DNA from: Apostichopus parvimensis
Taxonomy: Eukaryota; Echinodermata; Holothuroidea; Aspidochirotida; Stichopodidae
Assembly: GCA_000934455.1 (NCBI GenBank)
Contig: KN883984.1
Location: 11,166 to 53,450, forward strand
Reading direction: 5' to 3'
Length of the DNA stretch: 42,285 nt
Within the stretch, counting starts at the first letter, position 1. Every line of letters begins with the position of its first letter. A model generated the notes under the pieces. It was given only the letters and a program-made list of their open reading frames with translations. It had not been told where the DNA came from and made no database searches. A program made the position numbers and the translations under genes. Below, one piece after another: positions 24,601-36,600 of the stretch.

Positions 24601-27600
24601 ATCACACAGTAAGTACTAATACAGGATATATAGGCCTACGGTAAAAATTAGGACTTTTTATCACTTTTGTTCAAACAATCCTTTGAATGTAGATCAACAA
24701 ATTTGGTTTCATTCAATGCGAACAAGTGTGGAGAAGACACTCTTAGATGTTTAGAGATCTACTTTGCAAAATTTAAAGAAAAATAAGGACATTTTTTTCC
24801 TTGGGATATGCTGGTTATGGTAAGGTTGTCATGGAAGTGATTTTTTCTGTCAATGTAAAAGTAAAATTGGTTTTCCTTATTTTTACAGTCTTCGAGCTTC
24901 AAATGTAGACAAAATTGTTTCTACTGAATGCGGAATTTTAGGAAGAACACAACTATTACTTGTTTGTTCGGAGGCAGATCAAAATGGTGGAAAAGTAAGG
25001 GCAAAATTTTATGAAAAGTTTAGGCCATTGGTAGCTTGTAGCACTTTATAATATTAGAGCAACACACAAAATTTGGAAAATATTTCTTCTTATTTTCTGA
25101 GCTAACGAGCTGCTAATTTATACAAATTTGGTACTAGTGAATGCGGAATTTTATTAGGAACACAACTATCACTTTTTTGTTAAGAAGGAGATCAAAATGG
25201 TGGAAAAGTAAGGGCAAAATTTTATTAAGAATTTAGGCCATTGGATGCTTGTTGCACTTTCCAATATTAGAGCAACACACAAATTTGGAAAATATTTCTT
25301 CTTATTTTCTGAGCTTAAAAGCTGCTAATTTCTACAAATTTGGTATTAGTGAATGCGGAATTTGAGGAAGAACACAACTATTACTACTAGTTTGTTAAGA
25401 GGGAGATCTAAATGGTGGAAAAATAAGTGCAAAAATTGATGAAAAACTTAAGTCATTGGAACTTGCACCTAAGTGCTGGTAAAAATCAAATAAAAATAAG
25501 TGCTACTTTTTAGGCAATGATTTCTAATCTAGGTCAAAACTTCTTTGCAAATTGATGCAAGATGAATGGTCCATGGCATAACAGCTCAGACTAAAAAAGT
25601 GTAGTTTCTTTATCATTAATTTTGGCTGTCAAAGTCTGCTAAAATATTCAAATTTGACAAAAACCAATGCAAACTATTGTGAAGTACACAACAGGTGCAA
25701 TTTTCCTTGCAATGAGGTAAAATTCAAGAAAATTAGGGGCAATATGTTTTATCTTAATTTAAGGCCATAGTGATTAGTTTGGCACTAGTGCACATGTATA
25801 GCAAATACTGCAGTGGTGATACCTTGATTTGATCACAGTATTTAAGTCTTGATAAAATGGTATGACACAAGCTTGCTTCTATTTTGGGATGTAGGGGTGG
25901 TTTATTTTGGTCCAAATTAGTCAACAAAGCAGAAAAAGAAGGGAAAAATATCACCTTAGCCTTGTGGTACTATTTTCACATTGTCAACAGAGTAAAGACT
26001 GCAAAATTCGCAAAGCCATTGAAATCATTTTCATTACTTCTGACTTTCTGAGGAGAGAAAGTTGTAGCTAAGTACAGGCTTTACTTTAATAGGGATTGCA
26101 TTGAGTCAGTTGACAGTCTTCTTGTCAGTTCTCTTCAAGTGGTTCATTTCACTGATGGCCTATGATTTCCATTATGAAGAATGCACAGTGTAATGTAGTC
26201 CTTATAAGTAACAATAGGAAACAGATTTTGAATTAATTCCTGACAATGCTAATTAGGTACAATTTAGCTGTACTACACTCATAATGTAGGTCATATGGGA
26301 ATAAGCAGGAAAAATGAGGCAAAACATTAACTGTTTGAAAAATTATGTTGACTACAGTATGTTTGAAAACTAAGAAAGTAATGTATTACTGCAGTGCTTT
26401 CCTGTCAAGTTTGTGATAGTAATGATTATAGACATTACTTTGTGTAAGTGATGATACAATATATCCTGCTTAATTGTCTAAATACCCAATACACTAATTA
26501 ACGATGGTGAAGATCCCCACTCATTAGCTGTCACCATTCACCAAGCACACAGTGTAATGTATTCAATTGTATGCACATGGATTAAACATGATCATTTGCT
26601 ACCCATGCATGAGAAAGCATAACCACATGTCAACCAGTGTAAGAACAATGGTATTCATGTAAAAGGGCTTTTTGGTTCCTTGCTAAAAGCAAAGGAACCT
26701 ATGCATTCAGGTTGGCGTGTGTGTGTATGTATGTGTGTGTGTGTGTGTGTCTTTTTGGTTCCTTGCTAAAAGCAAAGGAACCTATGCATTCAGGTTGGCG
26801 TGTGTGTGTACGTATGCGTGTGTGTGTGTGTGTGACGCTTTGCTTGTATGCACGATAACTCAACAAGGGAATGACCGATCATTACCATACTTGGTGGGTG
26901 GGTGGCCCATAGTGACTAGATGAACCCTATTGTTTTTGGTGCTCGCAAAGGTCACCAAAGGTCAGTCAGATGCNNNNNNNNNNNNNNNNNNNNNNNNNNN
27001 NNNNNNNNNNNNNNNNNNNNNNNNNNNNNNNNNNNNNNNNNNNNNNNNNNNNNNNNNNNNNNNNNNNNNNNNNNNNNNNNNNNNNNNNNNNNNNNNNNNN
27101 NNNNNNNNNNNNNNNNNNNNNNNNNNNNNNNNNNNNNNNNNNNNNNNNNNNNNNNNNNNNNNNNNNNNNNNNNNNNNNNNNNNNNNNNNNNNNNNNNNNN
27201 NNNNNNNNNNNNNNNNNNNNNNNNNNNNNNNNNNNNNNNNNNNNNNNNNNNNNNNNNNNNNNNNNNNNNNNNNNNNNNNNNNNNNNNNNNNNNNNNNNNN
27301 NNNNNNNNNNNNNNNNNNNNNNNNNNNNNNNNNNNNNNNNNNNNNNNNNNNNNNNNNNNNNNNNNNNNNNNNNNNNNNNNNNNNNNNNNNNNNNNNNNNN
27401 NNNNNNNNNNNNNNNNNNNNNNNNNNNNTTTCAGGCGGAGTTAGGATGGCTGTACAGACTTGTCGTGTTGTTTTTTGGAATCAGGAGATAAAACTACATC
27501 TGAAACCAAGTTCAAAAGGTCAAAGGTCACATTAGAAAAAATGTGCTTATTTTGGGAGGAAACGGGCAAAAAAGAAATTGTTTGGTTTTGATGCTAGATT

Positions 27601-30600
27601 TGGATATCAAAGGTACCTACCTTCGGATAAAAAATTTCAATGGGTTGACACCCGGGTGAGCTTTGTGTGTGAAGTTATACGAGGTCAAAGTTAATTTTCA
27701 GACATTTAATGCAATTAGTCCCAGTGCCAAGGTGTGAAACGGTTGATATTTTTGGACAAGTTGCAAATTGTATAGGGGAATATTTTCAAACTTAACGGTC
27801 ATGTGATCCGAGGTCACCAAAGGTCAATTAATGTTAAAAAACTAGTATTTTGGGGGGAGAAAATGGGCCAAAAAAAAAGTGTTTGAATTTTTGGTTCCTT
27901 GCTTTAGCAAAAGAAACCTATGTAGTCAGGTTGGCGTGTGTGTGTCTGTGTGTCTGTGCATCTGTGTGTGTACATCTGTGACACTTGCTTGGGTACGCTC
28001 TATCTCAATAAGGGAAAGTTGGATTGAGGCCAAACTTGGACTATAGATCCGCCATATGGAGAAGGTGTGCCCTATTGTTTTTGGTGCCCACAAAGGTCAC
28101 CAAAGGTCAGTTATGGTCCAAAAACCGAAAATATGAAAACTGCAATAACTCCCAGTGCCAACGTGCGACAAGGTTGATATTTTGGGAGAAGTCGTGAACT
28201 GGTTAGGGGAACATTTTCAAACTTAACGGTCATGTGATTTGAGGTCACCAATGTTATCATATCTGTTGACCCGCTTGTACAGGTAGGTGACCTTATATTT
28301 CTTACATTTTCGACGCCATATTCAGATCTCAAAAGTGCCTTCCGATCAAAAATCCGATCACAGTTTGTGATCACAAAAGTGTTGGCTATAGTGTTGGTTA
28401 CTTTATGGGTAAATGTAGAACCACAATTACTTGGACTATTTGAGCCCAATCTTGCTTGATAATATTATGTGTATCGTCATATACCCCTACGCAAGGAACC
28501 ACAGTGCCCTTCGGCTCTTGTTATACATGTCATCAGGCCAAACCCATATATAGAATTATGTCTAATGTGAAAATTTGGTTTAGCATATAGTTGATAACTG
28601 CACATAGTCTAAATAATTAAATGTTTCACATGCATTCTTTGTAATAAAGCTGTGTATAGCTCATAGTGCAGTAGCTGCACTATACGATTTAGTGTATACA
28701 CCAATCTTGAAAAGACTTCACAGTGCAATGCATATGGACTTTGATTCTTCAAGCATTTGAGCTGCACCACATGTAGTTTAGCTGTGCAGCTTACAACCAT
28801 TTAGCCATACTTTCCAGCATATAATGTATTGAGTTAGTTGTGTACAAAAATTAAGGATTAAATAAATGAATCTTCTGTAATTAAAGTAAGTACTGTGTAA
28901 AAAACAACACTCATTAATACTTGTTCTTACACTGGTTGACGTGTGGTTATGCTTTGTCATGCATGGGTAGCAATGATCAGGGAGTTCCATAACAACTCCC
29001 TGCAATGATAATGTTAAAATACTGTGTAAAAAAAACACTGCATCAATGATTTGTATTCAACTATGTATGTACAGTATGCATATGTGTATATTTATGTATT
29101 GTGGGTGGTGGGGTGGCATGAATGGGTCTTACGTGTTGGGTTGGTGTGTCGGTGGATATAAGTTTTACTGTTTTCTTGTATTGTTCTCACTATTTACCTA
29201 TGGGAGCGCTCTACTAGACAAGCCCTCTGGGTTTTTTGGAGTGCTTCCTTTCACAATTTTCCCTGTTGTTGATATATTTTGTCACTTAGTTAACTTCTCA
29301 GTATTTATACTGTGAAGAAACAAATAAATGAAATGAAATGATTGACATAGTAATTGATATGTAAACTTATGTAAACCAACACTGTTAAGAATTAAGGAAA
29401 ATGTTAGAGGTAAGAAGTTGGTAGCTCCTGGAGAGAGTTATTTGTGTGTTTTAATGTTATTTACCACCTACATTGCCCAGAATAGAAGACACTTTTAGTA
29501 GTTTTACGTCCATCATCAGATTCCCACACAAACATCGGTCACAATGAAGTGTTTATTGGTTACACTTGGAAAATATTGTTAAGGCAATTAAATTATAATT
29601 TTAAGTTGGTGGTGCCATGAATAACTACAATAATCTGCCTGATACAGCTTCATGTAGAGAAGAATGTAGTACATGCATAGTCTTAAAAATCATCAATCCA
29701 ATTGTTCGCTTTTAATACTTTAAATTTATCTGAATATAAATAAATAATACTGTAGTTAAAGGAACTCAGGTAAATCACAACCACATTATTCACACCTTCA
29801 TATTAAAATTAATCCCTCCCTTTGAATGTGTTGCTGTTTCAATGCCTCAATCTATTTTATAATCTGCTACCACCAGTATATTTATTTGATTTTCTTTTCG
29901 TTGTCTTTTTGTTATAGAGTGACATCTTTACCTTTGATAACTTCCTGATCCACACAGAGTCATTGATTGAGAAAGATGACTTTCAGAAGCTACTTGACTA
30001 CCTTAAAGTTCCAGCTAATGAATCAAAGGACATTATTGAGAGTGATACACCCTTTTCATCTCTTGTCCACCATCTCAGAGAGGCAGGGAAGGTTTCTTTT
30101 GATGACATCAACCATTTAATGACAGCATGCTCTGCAAAAGGACTGAGTAAATTGGTGGCAGTATTGACTGTCTACCAACAAGCTCAAGGTATGTTTATGT
30201 CAGAGAGCTTAACAAGTTAAATATGTATGAATTGCAAAAAATGAAAATGTGTTGCCCCACAAAGTCAACAAATGCGATTTGAGGTAATATACCATTGTAT
30301 TAACTTAAGTTAATTAACCCATGGTTGATAGAAGAAGGATTCTCCATTAATACCAACATTTGATACAAATTATCTGATAAATAAGTTGGCAAGAAAACTT
30401 GTTCATTCAATGTCAAGGTCTTACAGTAAAGTCAAATATTTCTATAAGTCTGTAACTTATGGGATATACTCAAAAGTTTCCATTTGAGGTATATCAGACA
30501 AGATTGGTAAAATTTGGAATTTCCTTTCCTTTTGAAATTTTGTAATTTAATATCCTTGATATATTAGATTCATTGAAGGGGCTTGTCATGACTTTGTTCA

Positions 30601-33600
30601 ATTGCTCAGAAGCAGGGCCAAAATCAACACCTTGTGAAAAATTTGCATGGTCACCTCAAATAACATGCTAAAGTTAGACCCAAATGGGAACTCACTAAGT
30701 TATGGCAAGTTTGTCACAATATTTTCCTGGAAGTTTTTACTGCATAAATTATGAAGATATATTGAACTGTGTTTATTTACATAAATATATCTCTTGGGTG
30801 GAAGACAATCTTTAACCATATTTGCATCTTATACGTTTGTTTCAGATTCAAAGTTAACCAAGAAAGAACTAAAGGATCAACTACAGGCATTAAAAGACAA
30901 AAGACAGGAACTCTCTCACAAACTAAGTGAATCAGAAGATGAAAAACAACAGCTGACTGGAAGACTAAAGGCAACACAGGATGAAAGACAGCAATTCAAA
31001 GATACATTGAAGGCAACAGAGGAAAAAAAACAACAGCTGACTGGAAGACTAAAGACAACAGAGGAGGAAATACAACACTTCAGAGATAGATTGGATACAA
31101 CTGAAAACAAGCTCAAGACATTGAAAAATGTAATTAATTAATCTAATTGATATAATTGATCGTCTGTCCTTCAATGTGATAGGCCTACATTCCTTTTTCT
31201 AGAACAGTAGTTCCACAGTTCCTGGAAGTTTCTTTTGAAGGTTAGGTCACACTTTTCAGCACTAAATTATTGTGAACATGTGATTTTCTCTGATCAAGGT
31301 AGTAATTTTGCAAAAGTCACACCCTTAAGTAAAGGTCAATAGGTTATCATGCAGCCTGCCTAAAAATAAGTGTGAAGAAATGTGTCTACTTGAAAAATGT
31401 TTTCCCTTCAGACACAGGCTACTTCAATGTTGATATAAACTTTAATTTTTTGCAAGTAACTACTTGGAGGTGCATCCTTCTTGACTCATTCACTGTGTTG
31501 TTTACAGGAGCTGGAAGAGGCTAAATCGAGTCTGAGAGCTACAAAAGATGAGCTTGTGAAGTCTCAACTGGAATATGCCAAAGAATCCATGGCTTTACAA
31601 GAGGTCCTGAAGCAGACTAGGGAAGCCTTGAATCAGCAACAATTGGTAAGTATGATTAAGTATCTAGTAAGTGAATTATGAATATAGAACAGTGTGTATA
31701 TGTAGCCAGTATACCATCAGTAGCAAAAGAAGTGTGTGTTTGTAAAGTTAGCAAACTATTGTGACGAGGCCATTACTGTGTTGAATTTATGATCAAACGT
31801 TCCACTCTTAAAGGTGTTACAAGTTAACAACATAATCTTGAGCTTTACAGAAATAGTTCAATGAGTTAAAAACAAATGTTCAAAGTTATGCTACATTTGA
31901 TTACAAGTAGTGTGAAGTGAGTAATGAGTACATTCACCGTACTATTAAATCAGTTGCTTTTATCAGCTAAAGACTGAATTGGTGTAACTTGACAACAGGT
32001 GACGGACATGAAAACTGAGGTTCTTTTTTAATGTGCACAGTACACCAAGTAACATATCTTTCCTATTTTGTATATTTTGCAGGCTTACTCCGCTTCTGTT
32101 ACAGAGGAAGAGTCCCTACTTGGAGAACGTGAAACTCTAGACATATCACAGGGATCAACGTTGGCAGGTATGTAACAATGAAAAGATCATTGCTGCTGCT
32201 TGTTGTAAATTTTCAGATAGTTTAATGTTTCCTTATATGTAAAGTCTGTGTATCCTTTAATAGTCCTACCTGCAGCTTTTCAAAGTTGTCAGCTGAGATT
32301 TTAGAAGGGGGGGTGGGAGGAGGGGTGTTGACTTGAGTCAATTTAAGTAGTGTAGGATGGATTGTCAAACTGTCCATTATGTTAAGATATTAAAATCAAG
32401 TGAGCTCTGCAGAGGTGTAAAATAAATCAAGGAGTATCATGGAAACAGGTTAAATCTATTTGACCTTGCCGAAGGCAGAAGGAATCTATGCGATGGTGAT
32501 GGCGTGTGTATCAGTGTGTGTATGTGACACTTGCTCGTGAACTCTTTAACTTCAGAAGGATAACTGGGGTACATTTCATAATTAGTTTCTAGGTTCCCCT
32601 TAGGTAGAAATGGTTCGGGGTTGTTGTTGGTATTGGTGAAAGGTCATTTGAGGTCAAATTCTGAAAGCATTGTTCGCACAATTACTCAAAAGTGGAAGTT
32701 TCAGGGAGTTCAAACTTAGTGTGTAGCTTGCTGTTGGTGAGCAGACGATCTGTAATGTATTTTGTGAATGTCAATTGTCATTTGAGATCAACAGATGGAA
32801 AAGAGTGTGACAATCGTGTAACCATGATATCTCATGTGGTTATGGATGTTATGGATGTGGTTATGGATTTCCTGTAATAAGTTAAGCAAAACCTATGGTT
32901 TGTGGTGGAGGTGAAAGGTCATTTGGGGTCAGTAGAGGGCAAAATGTGAATATATCAAAAGTGCTATATCTCCAGAACCATAAAATGAGAGCAGCTAATG
33001 TATGCATGGTATAATAGCTTTGTGTATTGTATAGTTTGTACACAATTTGATAAAGGTCAGAAAGAATTCAAGGTCGCCAGGTGTGATAACATGAACACTA
33101 TGTTAATATGATATTTCCAGAAAACTGCAGTAGCTGGTATATATGGCTATGGCTTCTCTATAATGAGCACAAACCCTATTGTTTTTGGTGGAGGGTACAG
33201 GTCATTTGGATTCAGCAGAGATTACATCTGGAAATTATAAACATGACATCATTCATAAGATAGGCGCTTGATTAGATGTCATAGTGACATATGACTTTCC
33301 TGTAATGAGTTCAAGAGCCCAGTTATTCATTGTGAAGGTCAGAGGTCATTTGAGCTCAGCAACAGGGAAAGTGTAGAAACCTTAAAAGCACTATAGCTGG
33401 ATAATTTTTTTTTCCAACCAAGAGAGATTTCTACTTTTATCTCTGAAAACCTTTCTTTCTAGTTAGGGATGTGGTCAGTAATAAGCTTGGTTTCAGAACA
33501 ACAATTTTTGAAAGGACATGGTGTACAGGAAAGCACATACCCCTCTGGTAGTCATGTGATCACTATTAATACAAACAAACTAACACATCTAAGTATTGGT

Positions 33601-36600
33601 TGTATATTTGAAACAAATTTATAGCAATTTTACTAAGGTCATTTGGGGGTCAATCATAGACACATTCAACCAGGTGACTAGACAAGCTTAAGTATATGTC
33701 AATTAAGAGATGTGTGAAAAATAAACATAATAACCATGTAGGGTCATCAATGTGCTCCATTATAGCACTTAACATCCATCCTACCCCTTGTACACATGTA
33801 TCCCTTTTACAACAAATCATTGCATAACAGCCACAGTCCTGAAAAAACTTAGCAAACCCATAATTTAACTAAGTAAAGCACATATCAATGTCTACTGCAA
33901 TTTCGCAATTGCAAAGTTGCTAGTTCCTTTAAAAAGATTGGACTGCATATGAAATACATACAGCATACCAGAACTGTACATGGGTAGTGTAAATTGCCAT
34001 AAGTAGCAGACGACAGGATTCGCTGTTCCTTAGCAACACAAAACACAAATCTAATTGCCTTACATGGCCTCACAAATGCAGATCAAGCATTTTCTGACAC
34101 AGAGAAAATAAATTTCAACATCGTCTTCATCCAAAGCAATTAATATCAATCAAACCATAACTGTCTGTTATAGTGGCGTTCTGTTGGATAAGAATCTCAT
34201 TTCAAACTGACAAAGTGTGCTGGGGTCAACAAGCAAATAACATAAAACATATCAACACCTCCAATGTCTTTCTTGTAAAATATGTAGAAAATAAAAGCCT
34301 TACCTAATTTCGCCTTATAATATGATCTACTTTCATGTCATCAAGTGATGTAGATCACACCTCCTAAAATCTGAAGAGGATATTTATAAGTTTGAATCAA
34401 TTTTCAATATCATGTAAAAGCCGTTGCAATGTTTTAAAACAGTGACAGTTAAAGTTGCTACATGGTAACACTGATGCTTGTTGTGTAGATAAGCAGTTTC
34501 ATCAACAGTACTTTAACCAGAGGGAAACCCCTCCCAGCAGTTACTTGCCTTATATACATTACATACGTAGCACAAGAGTATTTGCACCGCTAATAACCCT
34601 GTTTATACTGGAGATGGAGAGCAGTAAATCTAAATAGAGTCAGTGCTTACACGGTTTGATGACAGAGAATCATGTGACATACTACCATAATGATGAAAGA
34701 AAGACTGTCAGAGGAACATTGTTTGTCGTCTGTAGTTTATTTTGCATGCTCAGTCTAACAACAAAGAGCTGACTTTGCAGTTTTGGTTTCGATGACAATC
34801 GTAACCTTTGCATTCATGATGGCAGATGTGCGTGTGTGTGAGTGTGTTTGTGACGCCCAGCTTATATAAACACGATATCTCAAGAAGGGAAGATCAGACC
34901 AATTTAATATTTGATGTGTAGAAGTACCACATTAAGTGAAAGAAGCCTATTGTTTTTGGTGAAGTTCAAAGGTCATTTAGGGTCACCAGAGGTGCAATTG
35001 TGAAAACTTTGTAACCATGATATCTCTAAAAGGGAAGGTCGGACTAACTTCATACTTAGTGTGTAGAAGAACCACATTGAGTAAAAGAAGCCTACTGTTT
35101 TTGTTTGAAGTCAAGGTCATTTGGGGTCACCAGGGTTCAAATTGTGAAAACCTTGTAAACACGATATCTCAAGAAGGAAAGCTTGGGAGGACCTCATATT
35201 TAGTGTGTAGAAGTACGACATTGAGTGAAAGAAGCCTATTGTTTTTGTTTGAAGTCAAAAATCATTTGGGTTCACTAGGGGTCAATTTGTGAAAACCTTG
35301 TAATCACGATATCTCAATACTGGAAGCTTGGGGCGACAATCTTATCTAGTGTGTAGAAGTACCACATTGAGTTAAAGTAGCCTAATGTTTTTGGTGGAGG
35401 TCAGTAGGTTATTTGGGGTTATCAGAGGTCAAATTGTGAAACCCTTGTAAACATATGTCAGATAATCAGATTCATGAAGAAAACTGCTTAAACTATTGAA
35501 ACCACAATGCATTTTTGCATTCTGGTTAATACTTAACCTGATGAGATCCATTTGATATTTTGAGATCTGCACCTTTGCTGACCCTAAATGACCTATGACA
35601 TCCACACATCTTGTACTCACTATAAGAAAGATGCAAGGAAGGAGCTCTATGTGCTGTAACCTATCTTGGGATGTCATGTTTACAAATAATAGGTTTCTTG
35701 TACTCACTATCTATGGGGAAGCCACATAACAAATATGAGAGCAAATAAAGTTTCCGATCTGGAGATATCGTATTTACAAGTTTTTCAAATTTTGAACCCT
35801 TGTGACCTTAAATGAACTTTGACCTTCACCAAATTGTGCAAAAACTGTACACTATGTAAGGCAACCATACAATGTATATATGACCTCCATTGACGTTCTG
35901 GTTCTGAAGATACAGCATTTTTGAGATTTTCACATTTTACCCTCTGCGAACCCCAAATGACCTTAGACCTCCACCCAAAACAACAGGGTTCTTGTACTCT
36001 TTATAGGGAAGTAACATGCAAATATTACAGCCAATTCAGTTTCCTATCTGGAGATAGCATGGTTACATTCATTTGAAGTTTTGACCCCTGGTGACCTTAA
36101 ATGAACTCTGACATACATCAAATTGTGTAAAAACCTTTCATTACATACGGCTATCCTACCTTGGATGTATGAGCTCCTTTGATGTTCAGGTCCTGGAGAA
36201 ACAGTGTTTTGTGACTTCCACGACTTTCCCTCTGCTGACCTTTGACCTTCACCCAAACAATAGGGTTCTTGCACTAATTATGGGGAAGCCACATGCCAAA
36301 TATAAGAACTGCTGAGGTTCAAGTTACCCATCTTGAGATATCATGTTTACAAGTTAGGGCGTCATATACACATATTCACACACAGCTGTGTTTTACATTC
36401 AGACCAAGGTCCTCTTTGTTTGTTCCATTGTTCTAATCCACGTACCCTAACTTTAATAATACCACATAACAATAGAACTCTTTCAAAGACATAGTGATTC
36501 TTTTGAAATCATATCCGAGGACCTGGAATTTGTTTGTTCAAGTCCTTAATCAGAATACAAAATAACAGCACATACACCCAAGCACACACGCACACGCATA

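Larger units (their letters stand above)
25441..29917. other. Large gene B intron with repeats and a 455-N gap
   Basis: Nothing coding was recognised. The intron holds hairpin plus (TG)n elements at 26665-28520, the N gap 26974-27428, an inverted repeat pair near 26590 and 28935, a nine-base perfect hairpin (28978-29002, CAGGGAGTT with loop CCATAAC) and a possible LINE tail near 29200-29340. Open frames spanning the gap are artefacts of N translation. Confidence 0.6.

Noticed and set aside
26717..26923. Frame encoding MCVYVCVCVC
   Set aside because: It is a translated (TG)n repeat with no other support.
26920..27535. Three long open frames of mostly unknown residues
   Set aside because: They exist only because the 455 N bases lack stop codons.
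28111..28449. Minus-strand frame of 112 residues
   Set aside because: It lies across intronic repeat sequence and shows no domain pattern.
30916..31116. Serine/valine-rich minus-strand frame
   Set aside because: It is antisense to the coiled-coil repeats, which have splice sites and heptads on plus.
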